From Fidelibacterota bacterium (GTDB lineage: Bacteria > Fidelibacterota > SORT01), in the NCBI GenBank assembly GCA_022571215.1, contig JACZYG010000011.1:1-64000 (forward strand): a stretch of DNA of 64,000 nt. The letters are read 5' to 3'. The notes beneath the pieces are model-generated. The model was not told the origin of the DNA and did not search any database. It worked only from the letters and a program-made list of their open reading frames with translations. This document shows positions 6,481 to 15,662 of the stretch, one piece after another (position 1 is the first letter of the stretch; each line of letters starts with the position of its first letter). The position numbers and the translations under genes are program-made.

Positions 6481-7863
6481 ATGAAAAGATTTGGTATAAT
6501 TACCTTCTTAGCGCTATTAGAATTTTCCGCGTTATTCGCTCAATACAATCCATATCCTGATAAATCAATTTTTGCCGAAAAGCGTAAACAGTTTATGGAG
6601 ATAATAGGCGATGATGCGGTTGCTATCATAGTTGCCAATCCTGAATATAAACGAAACAATGATGTAGACCACGATTACCGTCAGGATTCTGATATGTTTT
6701 ATCTTACAGGATTTGAAGAACCAGAATCAATCGCGGTTCTGCGTCCCGGAGCGGAAAAACTCCGGTATACTCTTTTTGTCAGAAAAAGAGATAAACTCAG
6801 AGAAACATGGGACGGTCACCGGTTTGGTGTAAAAGGAGCAATGGAGACGTTCGGAGCTGACAGCGCATACACTATTGATGAATTCGATAAGATGCTCGGA
6901 GGTATATTACGGGGAGCTAAAACCGTTTATCATAATTTCGGCGCGGACGAAGAACTATCCGAATCTATTTTGGAGAGAGTCTCCGTTAATGCCGGTCGTT
7001 CAGACCTATCCATGAAAAACGCCCGCTATGAGCTCGGCGAGATGCGTAAAATAAAATCCGACTGGGAGGTGAAATCGCTCCGAAAGGCGATAGATATTAC
7101 CTCTGAAGCTCACAACGAAGCGATGAAGTCTGCGAGACCCGGAATGGGAGAATACGAGATCGAAGCGGTCATCGAATATATTTACCGGAAGCATGGCGTT
7201 CAGCGGCCGGGATTCCCTTCTATTGTCGCCGCAGGTTCAAATACCACGACTTTGCACTACCAAACCAACGAAATGAAAATGAAAAAGGGCGATCTGCTCT
7301 TGGTTGATATAGGCGCGGAATGGGGATATTATTCGGCTGACGTGTCACGGACATATCCTGTAAACGGAAAGTTCTCAAAAGAACAGGCAGCAATTTATCA
7401 GATAGTTTACGATGCGCAGGAAGCGGCGTTCAAGATCAGTAGACCGGGAACAAGTAGAAAAGAACTGTCTGATATTGTGAGAAATTCAGTTATTGACGGC
7501 TTGATAAAAGTCGGTTTACTATCCGGAACTTTGGAAGAGATAATTAAAGATCGTTCGTACAAAAAATTTTATTTGCATGGATTCGGACACTGGATAGGAC
7601 TCGACGTTCACGATCCCGGATCGTATACAGAGGACGGGGAATCGGTAATTATGAGGCCCGGAATGGTCTACACGGTCGAACCGGGTATCTACATAACTGA
7701 AGATGATTCTGTGGATACTAAGTGGTGGAACATAGGGGTAAGAATTGAGGATTGCGTTCTTATCACGGAAAAAGGATATGAACTTCTTAGCGATAAGTCT
7801 CCCCGCAAGATAAAAAAGATCGAAAAACTTATGAGGAAGAAGGGATTGGCCCAAAAGGATTGA
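6481..7863 (+). CDS. pepP: exported Xaa-Pro aminopeptidase (M24B)
   Basis: 460 aa. A signal peptide ends at LFAQ (residue ~21), then an AMP_N domain (~30-165) and a pita-bread M24 domain (~195-450). The five dinuclear metal ligands are all visible: Asp276 and Asp287 (VDIGAEWGYYSADVS), His370 (GFGHWIGLDVHDPG), Glu400 (VYTVEPGIY) and Glu423 (VRIEDCVLI). It removes the N-terminal residue from peptides with proline in second position. Most PepP are cytoplasmic, so the signal peptide points to a periplasmic or outer-surface form, in line with the two exported peptidases encoded convergently next door. GGAG lies upstream of the ATG. Confidence 0.93.
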   Translation: MKRFGIITFLALLEFSALFAQYNPYPDKSIFAEKRKQFMEIIGDDAVAIIVANPEYKRNNDVDHDYRQDSDMFYLTGFEEPESIAVLRPGAEKLRYTLFVRKRDKLRETWDGHRFGVKGAMETFGADSAYTIDEFDKMLGGILRGAKTVYHNFGADEELSESILERVSVNAGRSDLSMKNARYELGEMRKIKSDWEVKSLRKAIDITSEAHNEAMKSARPGMGEYEIEAVIEYIYRKHGVQRPGFPSIVAAGSNTTTLHYQTNEMKMKKGDLLLVDIGAEWGYYSADVSRTYPVNGKFSKEQAAIYQIVYDAQEAAFKISRPGTSRKELSDIVRNSVIDGLIKVGLLSGTLEEIIKDRSYKKFYLHGFGHWIGLDVHDPGSYTEDGESVIMRPGMVYTVEPGIYITEDDSVDTKWWNIGVRIEDCVLITEKGYELLSDKSPRKIKKIEKLMRKKGLAQKD

Positions 7864-7870
7864 GCAATAA

Positions 7871-9724
7871 TCACTCTTCCGTTTCATTCCCCCACTCGGT
7901 CATAAAATACGATTCATAAACAGCCTTTTGGAGATCGGAAGGATTATCGGTTTGGAATATATAGAAACTTTTGTCTGTGCTTTCACCTATTACAACATCT
8001 ATTTCACGCAGCCAATCGTCACGAGAAACCGTAATGACGACTCTGTCACCCGGCATCAACGCGCCTATAGCTTTTGTGTATTCGGCTAAATTAACTCGTA
8101 AGCCGTCAACAGCAATAATCTCATCGTTCACATTCAATCCGTAATTCCACGCGGGTGAATCACGCTTCACCCGTGTTATCTTCAGCTTTCCGGAAGATTC
8201 ACTTGTTTTTATTCCGAGATACGCTCCGTGTTCGGAACGCGAAGGAGCTTCAATCGTTTCAATTTCCAGACCGGCGTATGAAAGATATTTCCCGTAATCA
8301 ACATCTTCCGTACCATGCACATACTTGGTAAAGAATTCAGAAAAACCGATTCCCGCCGCTCTTTCGAGCTCTTTTTTGAATTCCGCTTCCGAAAACCCTC
8401 TTTTTTTCTTCTTGTAATATACTGAATAAAGACGCCTCATTACGTCATCGAGAGTTTTTTTATTCTTTGACGAATTCCGGATCTCGAGGTCGAGGAGCAT
8501 TCCGAGCAGATTCCCTTTATCATAATAGCTCATATCTCTATTGGGTGAGTTTTCGTTGCTCCGGTAAAAACGTATCCAGGCGTCAAAGGAAGCATCGGCG
8601 GCTGATTGATACTTGTTACCGATAGTGTTTGAGACACGTTTCATATTATTTACTATAGTGTTTTGATACTGTTTGGTTGATAGAAAACCGGCGCTTAAAA
8701 GTATCCTACCGCTGTAGTAAGAGGTGAACCCCTCCATAACCCAAAGCAAGGAAGTATAATTCTCTCTCGTATAATCGAATGGACCCAACTCCCTCGCTCT
8801 GATCCGCTTCACATTGTACAAATGAAAAACTTCGTGAGCGACAAGCGAACGCCATCTGCCTCTGCGGTCTGCAGATTGAAAATTCCATCTACCGTATCTC
8901 AATACTTGTGAATTCAAATGTTCGAGACCTCCTCCGCTGGATTTCGTAAGATGAACTATAAAGAGATATCGTTTATATGGAATTTCGCCAAATATTTTCA
9001 CCGTCTCTTCGACAATCCGCTTAACATCATCTACGGTAGAGGAATCGTAATTCCCTTTTCCATAAAATACCATTTCATGCGGGACTCCATCTACCCCAAA
9101 CTTAAATACAGTTTGGTTCCCTATCTCTATCGGGGAGTCCACGAGTATGTCGTAATTAGGAACGATAAAACTGTTTCTGCTTCCCGGAATTGATTCTAAA
9201 CCGGTCGATATTGTCGAAAATTCATCATAAGGGTCTATTTCAAGTGTAGCGGGTCTGTTTTTCAGTTTTTCCACATACATAAACAGGTCGGGAGGAGATA
9301 CAAATCCATGAGAATCATCAAGAAATGAGCCTCGCACGCTTTTTACGAACGCATAGACCTTATAGCTGATGGTGACCTCATTCGCCTTATTCGTACGAAC
9401 TCGCCATGTGTTTTTGTCTATCTTTTCCCACTTCAAATTTTCTGATTTTTCACTGTGGGCTTTGAATTCTTCAACGTTCTTAGAGAACTCCCGAATCATA
9501 TACGAACCGGGTATCCAAACCGGCATAACAAAATCTATGGATCTCTTTCGTTCGCCCTTAATGGTTTGTGTAACATGATAGTAATGCGTCCACGGTTCCG
9601 GCATGGAAAGAGTGTAAGTAATAGTTTGAGAAAAAGCGAAAAACGGAAAGAGGAAGAAACAAACTTGCAGCGCAAAAATGTTTCTTGCTATCATTTTCTT
9701 ATTATCAGTGATATTGCGCAGCAA
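7871..9724 (-). CDS. exported M61-family (glycyl aminopeptidase-like) protease with PDZ domain
   Basis: 617 aa. A signal peptide ends near FAFSQ; Met11 is an alternative start. An N-terminal beta domain (~30-200) leads into the thermolysin-like zinc domain with HEVFH at residues 297-301 and the third ligand Glu331 in LWVMEGFTSYY. The C-terminus (~480-590) is a PDZ domain (DSPAWNYGLNVNDEIIAVDG). M61 enzymes release N-terminal Gly or Ala, often with broader endopeptidase action. The start is two bases after the stop of the M28 gene, so the two are one operon and probably act together on extracellular peptides. It is convergent with pepP, with 7 bp between them. Confidence 0.92.
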   Translation of the reverse strand: MLRNITDNKKMIARNIFALQVCFFLFPFFAFSQTITYTLSMPEPWTHYYHVTQTIKGERKRSIDFVMPVWIPGSYMIREFSKNVEEFKAHSEKSENLKWEKIDKNTWRVRTNKANEVTISYKVYAFVKSVRGSFLDDSHGFVSPPDLFMYVEKLKNRPATLEIDPYDEFSTISTGLESIPGSRNSFIVPNYDILVDSPIEIGNQTVFKFGVDGVPHEMVFYGKGNYDSSTVDDVKRIVEETVKIFGEIPYKRYLFIVHLTKSSGGGLEHLNSQVLRYGRWNFQSADRRGRWRSLVAHEVFHLYNVKRIRARELGPFDYTRENYTSLLWVMEGFTSYYSGRILLSAGFLSTKQYQNTIVNNMKRVSNTIGNKYQSAADASFDAWIRFYRSNENSPNRDMSYYDKGNLLGMLLDLEIRNSSKNKKTLDDVMRRLYSVYYKKKKRGFSEAEFKKELERAAGIGFSEFFTKYVHGTEDVDYGKYLSYAGLEIETIEAPSRSEHGAYLGIKTSESSGKLKITRVKRDSPAWNYGLNVNDEIIAVDGLRVNLAEYTKAIGALMPGDRVVITVSRDDWLREIDVVIGESTDKSFYIFQTDNPSDLQKAVYESYFMTEWGNETEE

Positions 9725-9726
9725 TT

Positions 9727-11574
9727 TCAGTGTGGACTTTGCATTTTAGCGGTTAATTCCAACTCCTCCTCACCTCTCCTGACCGATATAATTACCTCAT
9801 CCCCCGGTTTTAACTCCTGCAGAACCGACATATAATCTTCAATGCTCATAATACCCTTTCCGTCCATCTTGATGATCAGATCGCCGTCTATAATACCTGC
9901 TTTCTCTGCCGTACCACCAGCGCGTACGGTCTCAATCTTCAATCCTTCTCCGGTGTAAGCATAGTCAGGCATAACTCCCAATACTACCCGTAAAGAAATT
10001 CTTCCTGAATTGCCTCCGTGCGCAGACGGTTCCGCTTTGACGTACATCGGTTTTTCATCGATCCCGTCAAGCCCCCATGCAAGATTCCGCGCAAGCGTAA
10101 GGATGCGCAATTCGCCCTCATAGTTCAATTTATCCCAATCATCGGATGGTTTGTGATAATCGTCATGAACACCCGTAAAGAAGAACAGATTCGGAATTCC
10201 TTTTCTGTCAAACGATGCGTGGTCAGAACCTCCTCCACTCGTCTTTTTTTTCACTATCCTCATTCCGACTTCCTCGTTAGCCTCATCAACTAATTCCTCC
10301 CACATCAGAGAGTTAGCAAATCCATTCATAACTACGCTCGTATCAGTATCCCTTCCTATCATATCCAAGTTGAGCATAGCATAAGTCCGTTCAAGAGGGA
10401 TCAATGGATTTTCTACGTAATGTTTCGACCCGAGCAGACCTGATTCTTCCGCTCCATAAGCCTGAAACAGTATCGAATGACGAAGTTTATCCCTATTCGC
10501 AGAAAAATATTCAGCCAATTCCAACATTCCAGCGGTACCCGAAGCGTTGTCGTCCGCTCCATTATGAATTTCGCCGTACTTGTCGGGAGCGCGCGAACCC
10601 CTTCCTCCTATGCCGAGATGGTCGTAGTGCGCTCCAATTACAAAAACCTCATCTTTCAATAATGGATCATTCCCGTAAAGCAGCGCCATCACGTTTGCGC
10701 CCTTAGAAGTGATAGGAATTACATCAGCTTTGACAGTCACCGTCACTCCTTCGACATTCAAAGAGTTTGTCTTACCGGAAGAGTTAATTTCATTCTGAAG
10801 GTCGTCAATGCTCTTTCCGAGTGGAGTTAACAGTTTATTTGCGGCTGTTCTTGTAATGCTCATCGCTACTATCCCTGATTTGCGATACCTCGCATAATTG
10901 AACTTGACTAATTTATCCGTGGAATCGTCAACACTCCCGGTCACGAGAAACATTGCCGCAGCGCCATGATCACGAGCGTTACGGAACTTATAGTTGAGGC
11001 TCTGGTATCTTGCAAATTTCGAATCTTTGGTGTCAGGCTCAGGATGATAACGTAGTATTATTACCACCTTGCCGTCTACGTCCAATCCATCATAATCGTC
11101 ATAGCTTGAATCTTTAAGAGATATTCCGTATCCTGCAAAAGCCAATTCTCCCACCGTTTCGTCAGTCAGTGAAAATTGGAACGGTCTAAACTCAACCTCA
11201 TGTTCAAAACTAACATCCTTACCGTTGATAACGGCGGAAAGAGAGTTACTATCTCCTTGTTCGGCTTTTGAAACAAACTCAAACGGCTGTAAATAATCTC
11301 CGTCTTCGTCTATCGCCGTTAAGCCTAAACGCTTAAATTCTGAAGCGACATATTCCGCTGCTTTATCTCCCCCGGGGGTTCCCGTTCTCCTGCCGGAAAA
11401 CTCCTCCGAAGCTAATTTCTTTACATGACGCAGTAGGTCATTAACGGTTAATTCGGCCGAAGATATTTCAGATTGATTGTATATGCCCGCTTTTTCCGCT
11501 GCACCGCTGCATGAGAGGATAAACAGTAGAAATAGAACAGCAGCGCTTTTTACAAGGGTCAATTTAATCTCCAA
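9727..11574 (-). CDS. M28-family metallopeptidase lipoprotein with PA and PDZ domains
   Basis: 615 aa. The lipobox FILSC anchors it to a membrane. A PA-type insert (~110-290, VDGKVVIILRYHP) precedes and is inserted before the M28 zinc domain: HYDHLG around residue 316, DDNASGTAGMLELAE (bridging Asp), AEESGLLGSKHY (Glu base/ligand), LDMIGRD and SDHASF. A C-terminal PDZ domain (~520-610) has GGTAEKAGIIDGDLIIKMDG. The enzyme is a di-zinc aminopeptidase, probably of broad specificity. It is the promoter-proximal gene of the M28-M61 operon. A PDZ tail on both partners is notable and may serve in substrate capture. Confidence 0.93.
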   Translation of the reverse strand: MEIKLTLVKSAAVLFLLFILSCSGAAEKAGIYNQSEISSAELTVNDLLRHVKKLASEEFSGRRTGTPGGDKAAEYVASEFKRLGLTAIDEDGDYLQPFEFVSKAEQGDSNSLSAVINGKDVSFEHEVEFRPFQFSLTDETVGELAFAGYGISLKDSSYDDYDGLDVDGKVVIILRYHPEPDTKDSKFARYQSLNYKFRNARDHGAAAMFLVTGSVDDSTDKLVKFNYARYRKSGIVAMSITRTAANKLLTPLGKSIDDLQNEINSSGKTNSLNVEGVTVTVKADVIPITSKGANVMALLYGNDPLLKDEVFVIGAHYDHLGIGGRGSRAPDKYGEIHNGADDNASGTAGMLELAEYFSANRDKLRHSILFQAYGAEESGLLGSKHYVENPLIPLERTYAMLNLDMIGRDTDTSVVMNGFANSLMWEELVDEANEEVGMRIVKKKTSGGGSDHASFDRKGIPNLFFFTGVHDDYHKPSDDWDKLNYEGELRILTLARNLAWGLDGIDEKPMYVKAEPSAHGGNSGRISLRVVLGVMPDYAYTGEGLKIETVRAGGTAEKAGIIDGDLIIKMDGKGIMSIEDYMSVLQELKPGDEVIISVRRGEEELELTAKMQSPH

Positions 11575-11721
11575 ATTTAATGCGTAAATTTAAATAATTA
11601 TTGGATAGCGATGATAAAAATATCGTTCGTCTTGTGACTATGCAAGAAAATAATAAAATAACTGACTTTAAGTTGGGAATAATATTACCTAAGGTGACAA
11701 TAAGATTATTGATTGAGTATA

Positions 11722-12141
11722 TTATTCTTCCTTAATGGAAGAATAAGTTCCGTAATTTATCGGTCCGCCAACACCTGAGTAATTCCACTTTCCGGTAAAC
11801 AGTTTATTGACACTGTCGTCTTTGAACTCTCCGGCCAATAAAACATTATTGTCAACCCAACCCGGATTTAGATTTACCCCGACAATGCCATTATCGTTCC
11901 CACCTGCCAATTTTCCGGTACCGACTTGCGGGCCGATGTTAGTGGTAGAACCGATTGCGTCAAGACTCCACTCCCCTGAGAGTCGAGTCGAATCTTCATA
12001 TTCAAATAGTAGCCAGCCGCTGACAATCGCTGTGCCTACTGAGTCAAAGCCGGTGTATTTGTATGCTCCCAAAGGAATATCATCTTCACATGAGAACAGA
12101 AATATGCAGATTATGATGAGGTATATTGCTCTTGAAATCAT
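11722..12141 (-). CDS. small lipoprotein, function unknown
   Basis: 139 aa. The signal sequence ends in the lipobox FLFSC (Cys18), followed by a Gly-rich all-beta region with an internal pattern G-x-WSL, G-x-LAGG, GVNLNPGWVDNNVLLAGEF and FTGKWNYSG. This resembles small META/lipocalin-like lipoproteins in which strands report a 'filled-in' barrel, but no family can be named. It stands alone, with 147 bp of AT-rich, gene-free sequence to the M28 gene downstream. Confidence 0.6.
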   Translation of the reverse strand: MISRAIYLIIICIFLFSCEDDIPLGAYKYTGFDSVGTAIVSGWLLFEYEDSTRLSGEWSLDAIGSTTNIGPQVGTGKLAGGNDNGIVGVNLNPGWVDNNVLLAGEFKDDSVNKLFTGKWNYSGVGGPINYGTYSSIKEE

Positions 12142-12218
12142 AAGCTTTCTGTTTATGCACTATTCCTAATTAATGATACATCAGAAATCGAACCAAAATT
12201 CTCTGTTGCAAGAAAATA

Positions 12219-12722
12219 TTAAGCTTCGGGAATCATCTCCCGTGAACCGAGTTTACTGTCTAACATCAGCAAAGGTGTAGTTTCATCGCCTATCATCTTC
12301 AATTGCTGAACGATCTCTAACGCTGATTTTTCTTCTTCCACCTGTTCATCAATAAACCATTGCAATGCCGATTGTACAGCATAATTGTTTTCTTCGCGCG
12401 CAAGAGAATAGATATTATTTATCATCCCCGTCACTTTCCGCTCGTGCTCAAGGGTCTTCGTAAATACATCCAATGGTGATTCAAACTTCATCGGAGGTCC
12501 CTCTATCGGCTTCAAATCTACTTTGCCTTCCATATCGACTACCATGTCGAATATCTTCAAAGCGTGCATTATTTCCTCTTCATATTGCGTTCTCATCCAC
12601 GCAGCCATTCCAAGAAGATTTGTTGATTCAAAATATGAAGACATCGACAGATACAGAAACGCAGAGTAATATTCTTTATTTACCTGTTCGTTAAGCGCTT
12701 CTTCAAGTGTTTTACTTAGCAT
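12219..12722 (-). CDS. ftnA: bacterial non-haem ferritin
   Basis: 167 aa, the normal length. The four-helix ferroxidase centre is recognisable: Glu17 (NKEYYSAFLYLSM), Glu50 and His53 (YEEEIMHALKIFD), Glu94 (LEHERKVTG), and Gln127/Glu130 (IDEQVEEEKSAL). The shell oxidises Fe(II) and stores it as a ferric mineral in the cytoplasm, protecting against iron-driven oxidative damage. It is an isolated gene; no Fur box was identified in the AT-rich upstream region. Confidence 0.95.
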   Translation of the reverse strand: MLSKTLEEALNEQVNKEYYSAFLYLSMSSYFESTNLLGMAAWMRTQYEEEIMHALKIFDMVVDMEGKVDLKPIEGPPMKFESPLDVFTKTLEHERKVTGMINNIYSLAREENNYAVQSALQWFIDEQVEEEKSALEIVQQLKMIGDETTPLLMLDSKLGSREMIPEA

Positions 12723-12833
12723 TTTTTAATTTTCCCTAATTTTTTCAATTTCTCGAATATTATTTTTCGTTCTACTAATTTAAGCAACCTTATGTTAAAT
12801 TACCAGCGTGACTTACAACTGTGATTCAATATT

Positions 12834-13031
12834 AGAATTCTCTGATTTAAGCAGAGCTGAGGCAACATGAGAATATGAATATGTCATTGCGAGGAGCAGA
12901 GCGACGAAGCAATCTCATAATTATCAAAAACTTACACAAAATACGAGATTGCCGCGTCCGGCTGAAGCCGGACTCGCAAAGACAGATTGTTTTATTTCAT
13001 GAGCAATAAGATGACTAAATCAGAGAACTCT
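12834..13031. repeat. nested inverted-repeat (foldback) element in an intergenic region
   Basis: The only gene-free stretch of more than 300 bp here (12723-13062) contains two nested inverted repeats. The outer arms, AGAATTCTCTGATTTAA (12834-12850) and its near-complement at 13015-13031, match at 15 of 17 positions. The inner arms, 12882-12916 (starting TGTCATTGCGAGGAGC) and 12945-12984 (ending CGCAAAGACA), share TGTC-x-TTGCGAG and GCAATCTC ends. The inner module is like the dispersed 'CATTGCGAGGAGC...GCAATCTC' palindromic repeats seen in many bacterial genomes. Confidence 0.65.
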
Positions 13032-13062
13032 ATTAATATAAATTTTTTAGTTAAATTGATTT

Positions 13063-14028
13063 ATGACTGAGTGTTCTCTATATAATGAAAAAGAATCAGA
13101 TGTATGGGACAGCTTCGTTGAAAGTTCGAACAACGGGACTCTATACCATCTTCGTCGTTTTCTGAGCTACCATCCTCCCGAAAGATTTGAAGATCATTCA
13201 CTTATGTTTCATAAAAAGGGGAAACTCAGAGCGTTATTCCCCGCTTGTGTTGTAGATACCGGTTCCAAGAGAACCTTATATTCTCATCGCGGCGCCTCTA
13301 TAGGAGGGTTCGTTCTTGAGGAATCTTCGAGTTTCAAAGATGCGTTCGATTTCACCAAATCTCTCATCAGCCACGCTAAAAACAATGGTTTTGACAAAAT
13401 AATCCTTACTCTGCCTCCTCTTATATATTTAACAAGATTGTCCAATAACATAGATTTTGCGTTGTTGCAAAACGGCTTTTCTTATCTCAAAAGAGAAGTA
13501 TCGAGTGTTCTATCTCTTAAGCCCACCTTGGAAGCCAATTTGGAGAATTTCCGGTCTGAAGCAAGAACGGCGTACAGGCGCGCCGTTAAACTCGGAGTCG
13601 ACATCAGGGAATCGGAAGATTTTAAGGGCTTTTATAAGATTCTTGAAGCTAACCTCTGGGCGCGTCACGGCGTAACTCCTACACACACTGTCGCTGAACT
13701 CAAAAAATTGAAGAAACTCTTTCCTGACCGTATAGCGCTGCTCGGCGCATACGCGGAAGGTAAGATGATTGCGGGAGTTGTATTATTTGAAGGTAATCCA
13801 AAAGTCATTATCGCATTTTACATCAGCCATGATGAAAAGTACCAAAAATACAGAGCGGTTAATCTGCTCTTTCACGACATAATCAAACGGGCTATAGAAC
13901 GTAATTTTAAATTCCTTGATTTCGGAATTTTCACCGTTGATATGGAGCCGAATTGGGGACTTGGAAGATTTAAGGAAAGTTTTGGAGCGAGTGGACTATT
14001 TCGTGACGTTATGGAGCTCGACCTTTAG
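13063..14028 (+). CDS. FemAB/GNAT-like acyltransferase of the polysaccharide cluster
   Basis: 321 aa, without a signal peptide. It has the double-GNAT layout of FemAB-like and BioF2-type acyltransferases: an N-terminal half with SNNGTLYHLRRFLSYHP and PACVVDTGSKRTLYSHRGAS, and a C-terminal half with FRSEARTAYRRAVKLGVDI, a core acceptor strand, and a final NWGLGRFKESFGASG. Such proteins transfer aminoacyl or acyl groups to sugars or peptidoglycan precursors. It opens a same-strand run of glycan genes, so modification of a surface polysaccharide sugar is likely, although the substrate is not visible. It ends 20 bp before the GT-C gene. Confidence 0.65.
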   Translation: MTECSLYNEKESDVWDSFVESSNNGTLYHLRRFLSYHPPERFEDHSLMFHKKGKLRALFPACVVDTGSKRTLYSHRGASIGGFVLEESSSFKDAFDFTKSLISHAKNNGFDKIILTLPPLIYLTRLSNNIDFALLQNGFSYLKREVSSVLSLKPTLEANLENFRSEARTAYRRAVKLGVDIRESEDFKGFYKILEANLWARHGVTPTHTVAELKKLKKLFPDRIALLGAYAEGKMIAGVVLFEGNPKVIIAFYISHDEKYQKYRAVNLLFHDIIKRAIERNFKFLDFGIFTVDMEPNWGLGRFKESFGASGLFRDVMELDL

Positions 14029-14048
14029 AGGATTATAACTTCTCCCTT

Positions 14049-15662
14049 ATGATTGACACTAATAAACAAATAATCAAAGCCCATCTTCCATATATCCTCT
14101 CTTTATTGGTTTTATCTTTACTACCACGAATTTATTTTGCCACTCCATATCTTTTCGATGGGGATCCGGTAAATTACTATCTCGGAGCCAAAAATCTGCT
14201 TGAAGGGAATGGGTACGTTGCCATGGGCATTCCGGTTATCTGGCCTGTCGGATATTCTCTGACCATAATTCCTTTTCTATTTATCTTTGACGGAGTCGCC
14301 GCCGCATCCGCTTCGAGCATTATTTTTTCTACGCTCGGTCTGTTGACGCTATATCTGATCGGCGTGGAACTATTTTCCAAAAGGATCGCATTGGTTTCAG
14401 CGTTACTGTTCGGCTTCTCGGAAACTTATTTCTTTAATTCGGTAAACGTTGCTTCCGATACGCACGCGCTCTTTTTTACACTCGCAAGCATATACTTCTT
14501 CATTAAATTTATGGGAGAACGCCATTCCAAATGGGCTGTTCTCTCGGGTCTGTTTATTTCTTATTCGGTCATTACACGATATCAAACTGCCATCTTTATA
14601 TTGCTCCCGTTTATTTACCTGTATTGGGAAAATCGGAATAACCGGCTTCCCGATTCTCTTTATGAAAAACCGATACTGAAAAAAACGCTGCTCCTCTTCT
14701 TTCTTTCATTAATCCCGTTCGCGCTCCTGCAATTTTATTTCAATTATTCAGGGTACGGTTCGATATTGCCTTTTCAATATGCCGCCGCAACCTCTTCGGG
14801 ATGGGAAAATACAATCGGTGTTTATCTGATAAATTTCGTTAGAATATTATATCGAATAGGATTTTCAATTGATTTTTATGCTCCTTTAGGAATTGCTCTC
14901 GCATTAGTAGGGGTTTTTACCATAAAAGATAAACCCGGCACATTGTCTCTATTGATGATCTGGTCGGTGTTAGGTTTACTTCCGATGTCTATCTATTTGG
15001 TAATTCCAAGATACTTCTTCTTAGCGCTAGCTCCGTTCACTCTGCTAATGGCGGCGGGCGCGGAATATTTATTTTTGAAAGCAGGTCAGCTTCCGTTTTT
15101 AGTCAACCGTTCGTTTAATTGGAAAGTGGTTTTAGCCTCGTTACTTATTTTATCATTGTCTACTTCCTATCTCGCAAAGAGCCTCAGAATTGCTTCTTCG
15201 CATAAAAGCGAACTTTCCGCAATGTCGGAAGCGTTTGATTGGATAAAAAAGAACACTCATAAAGATAGCGCAGTTATAACGCAATCACTTTACTACGGTC
15301 ACTTCAGCATTTGGGACGCAATCGGTCAGGATGTTTGGGTTGGAGAGTTTTACAGCGGGAGAGAGGTTTATTCTGTAACGGACGATCTGAAGGAGATCTC
15401 TCGAAATCATCCCGAACTGTTCCTGATTATCAATGACTATTGGCAGAACGAAAAAAATCTTTTGATGATGTATAGCGAGGAAAACAGGGAGGGAACAAAT
15501 AGAATTTTTAAGAGTTATAAGACAGAAATGGTTCAAGAATTCGCGACTCAAAGAGATTTTGTTCTTTGGAAATTATCATCGGGAAGTAATCATCCCGATT
15601 ATTCATTTGTGAACGATCATCTCTTTAAAATTTACAGGGTAACTATTGACAGTCTCAGATAA
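14049..15662 (+). CDS. GT-C membrane glycosyltransferase (GT39/ArnT-like)
   Basis: 537 aa with about ten to twelve transmembrane segments in the first ~390 residues and a soluble C-terminal domain. The first periplasmic loop carries the acidic motif FDGDPVNYYLGAKNLLEGNG, which is the place of the catalytic Asp in PMT/ArnT-type enzymes, and RYQTAIF lies in a later helix region typical of the family. Such enzymes move a sugar from a polyprenyl-phosphate carrier to a lipid, glycan or protein on the periplasmic side. It overlaps the flippase gene by 17 bases. Confidence 0.8.
   Translation: MIDTNKQIIKAHLPYILSLLVLSLLPRIYFATPYLFDGDPVNYYLGAKNLLEGNGYVAMGIPVIWPVGYSLTIIPFLFIFDGVAAASASSIIFSTLGLLTLYLIGVELFSKRIALVSALLFGFSETYFFNSVNVASDTHALFFTLASIYFFIKFMGERHSKWAVLSGLFISYSVITRYQTAIFILLPFIYLYWENRNNRLPDSLYEKPILKKTLLLFFLSLIPFALLQFYFNYSGYGSILPFQYAAATSSGWENTIGVYLINFVRILYRIGFSIDFYAPLGIALALVGVFTIKDKPGTLSLLMIWSVLGLLPMSIYLVIPRYFFLALAPFTLLMAAGAEYLFLKAGQLPFLVNRSFNWKVVLASLLILSLSTSYLAKSLRIASSHKSELSAMSEAFDWIKKNTHKDSAVITQSLYYGHFSIWDAIGQDVWVGEFYSGREVYSVTDDLKEISRNHPELFLIINDYWQNEKNLLMMYSEENREGTNRIFKSYKTEMVQEFATQRDFVLWKLSSGSNHPDYSFVNDHLFKIYRVTIDSLR

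Noticed and set aside
11807-12169. 120-codon plus-strand frame opposite the small lipoprotein
   Set aside because: The minus-strand frame has a lipobox and clear signal peptide; the plus-strand frame has none of these.
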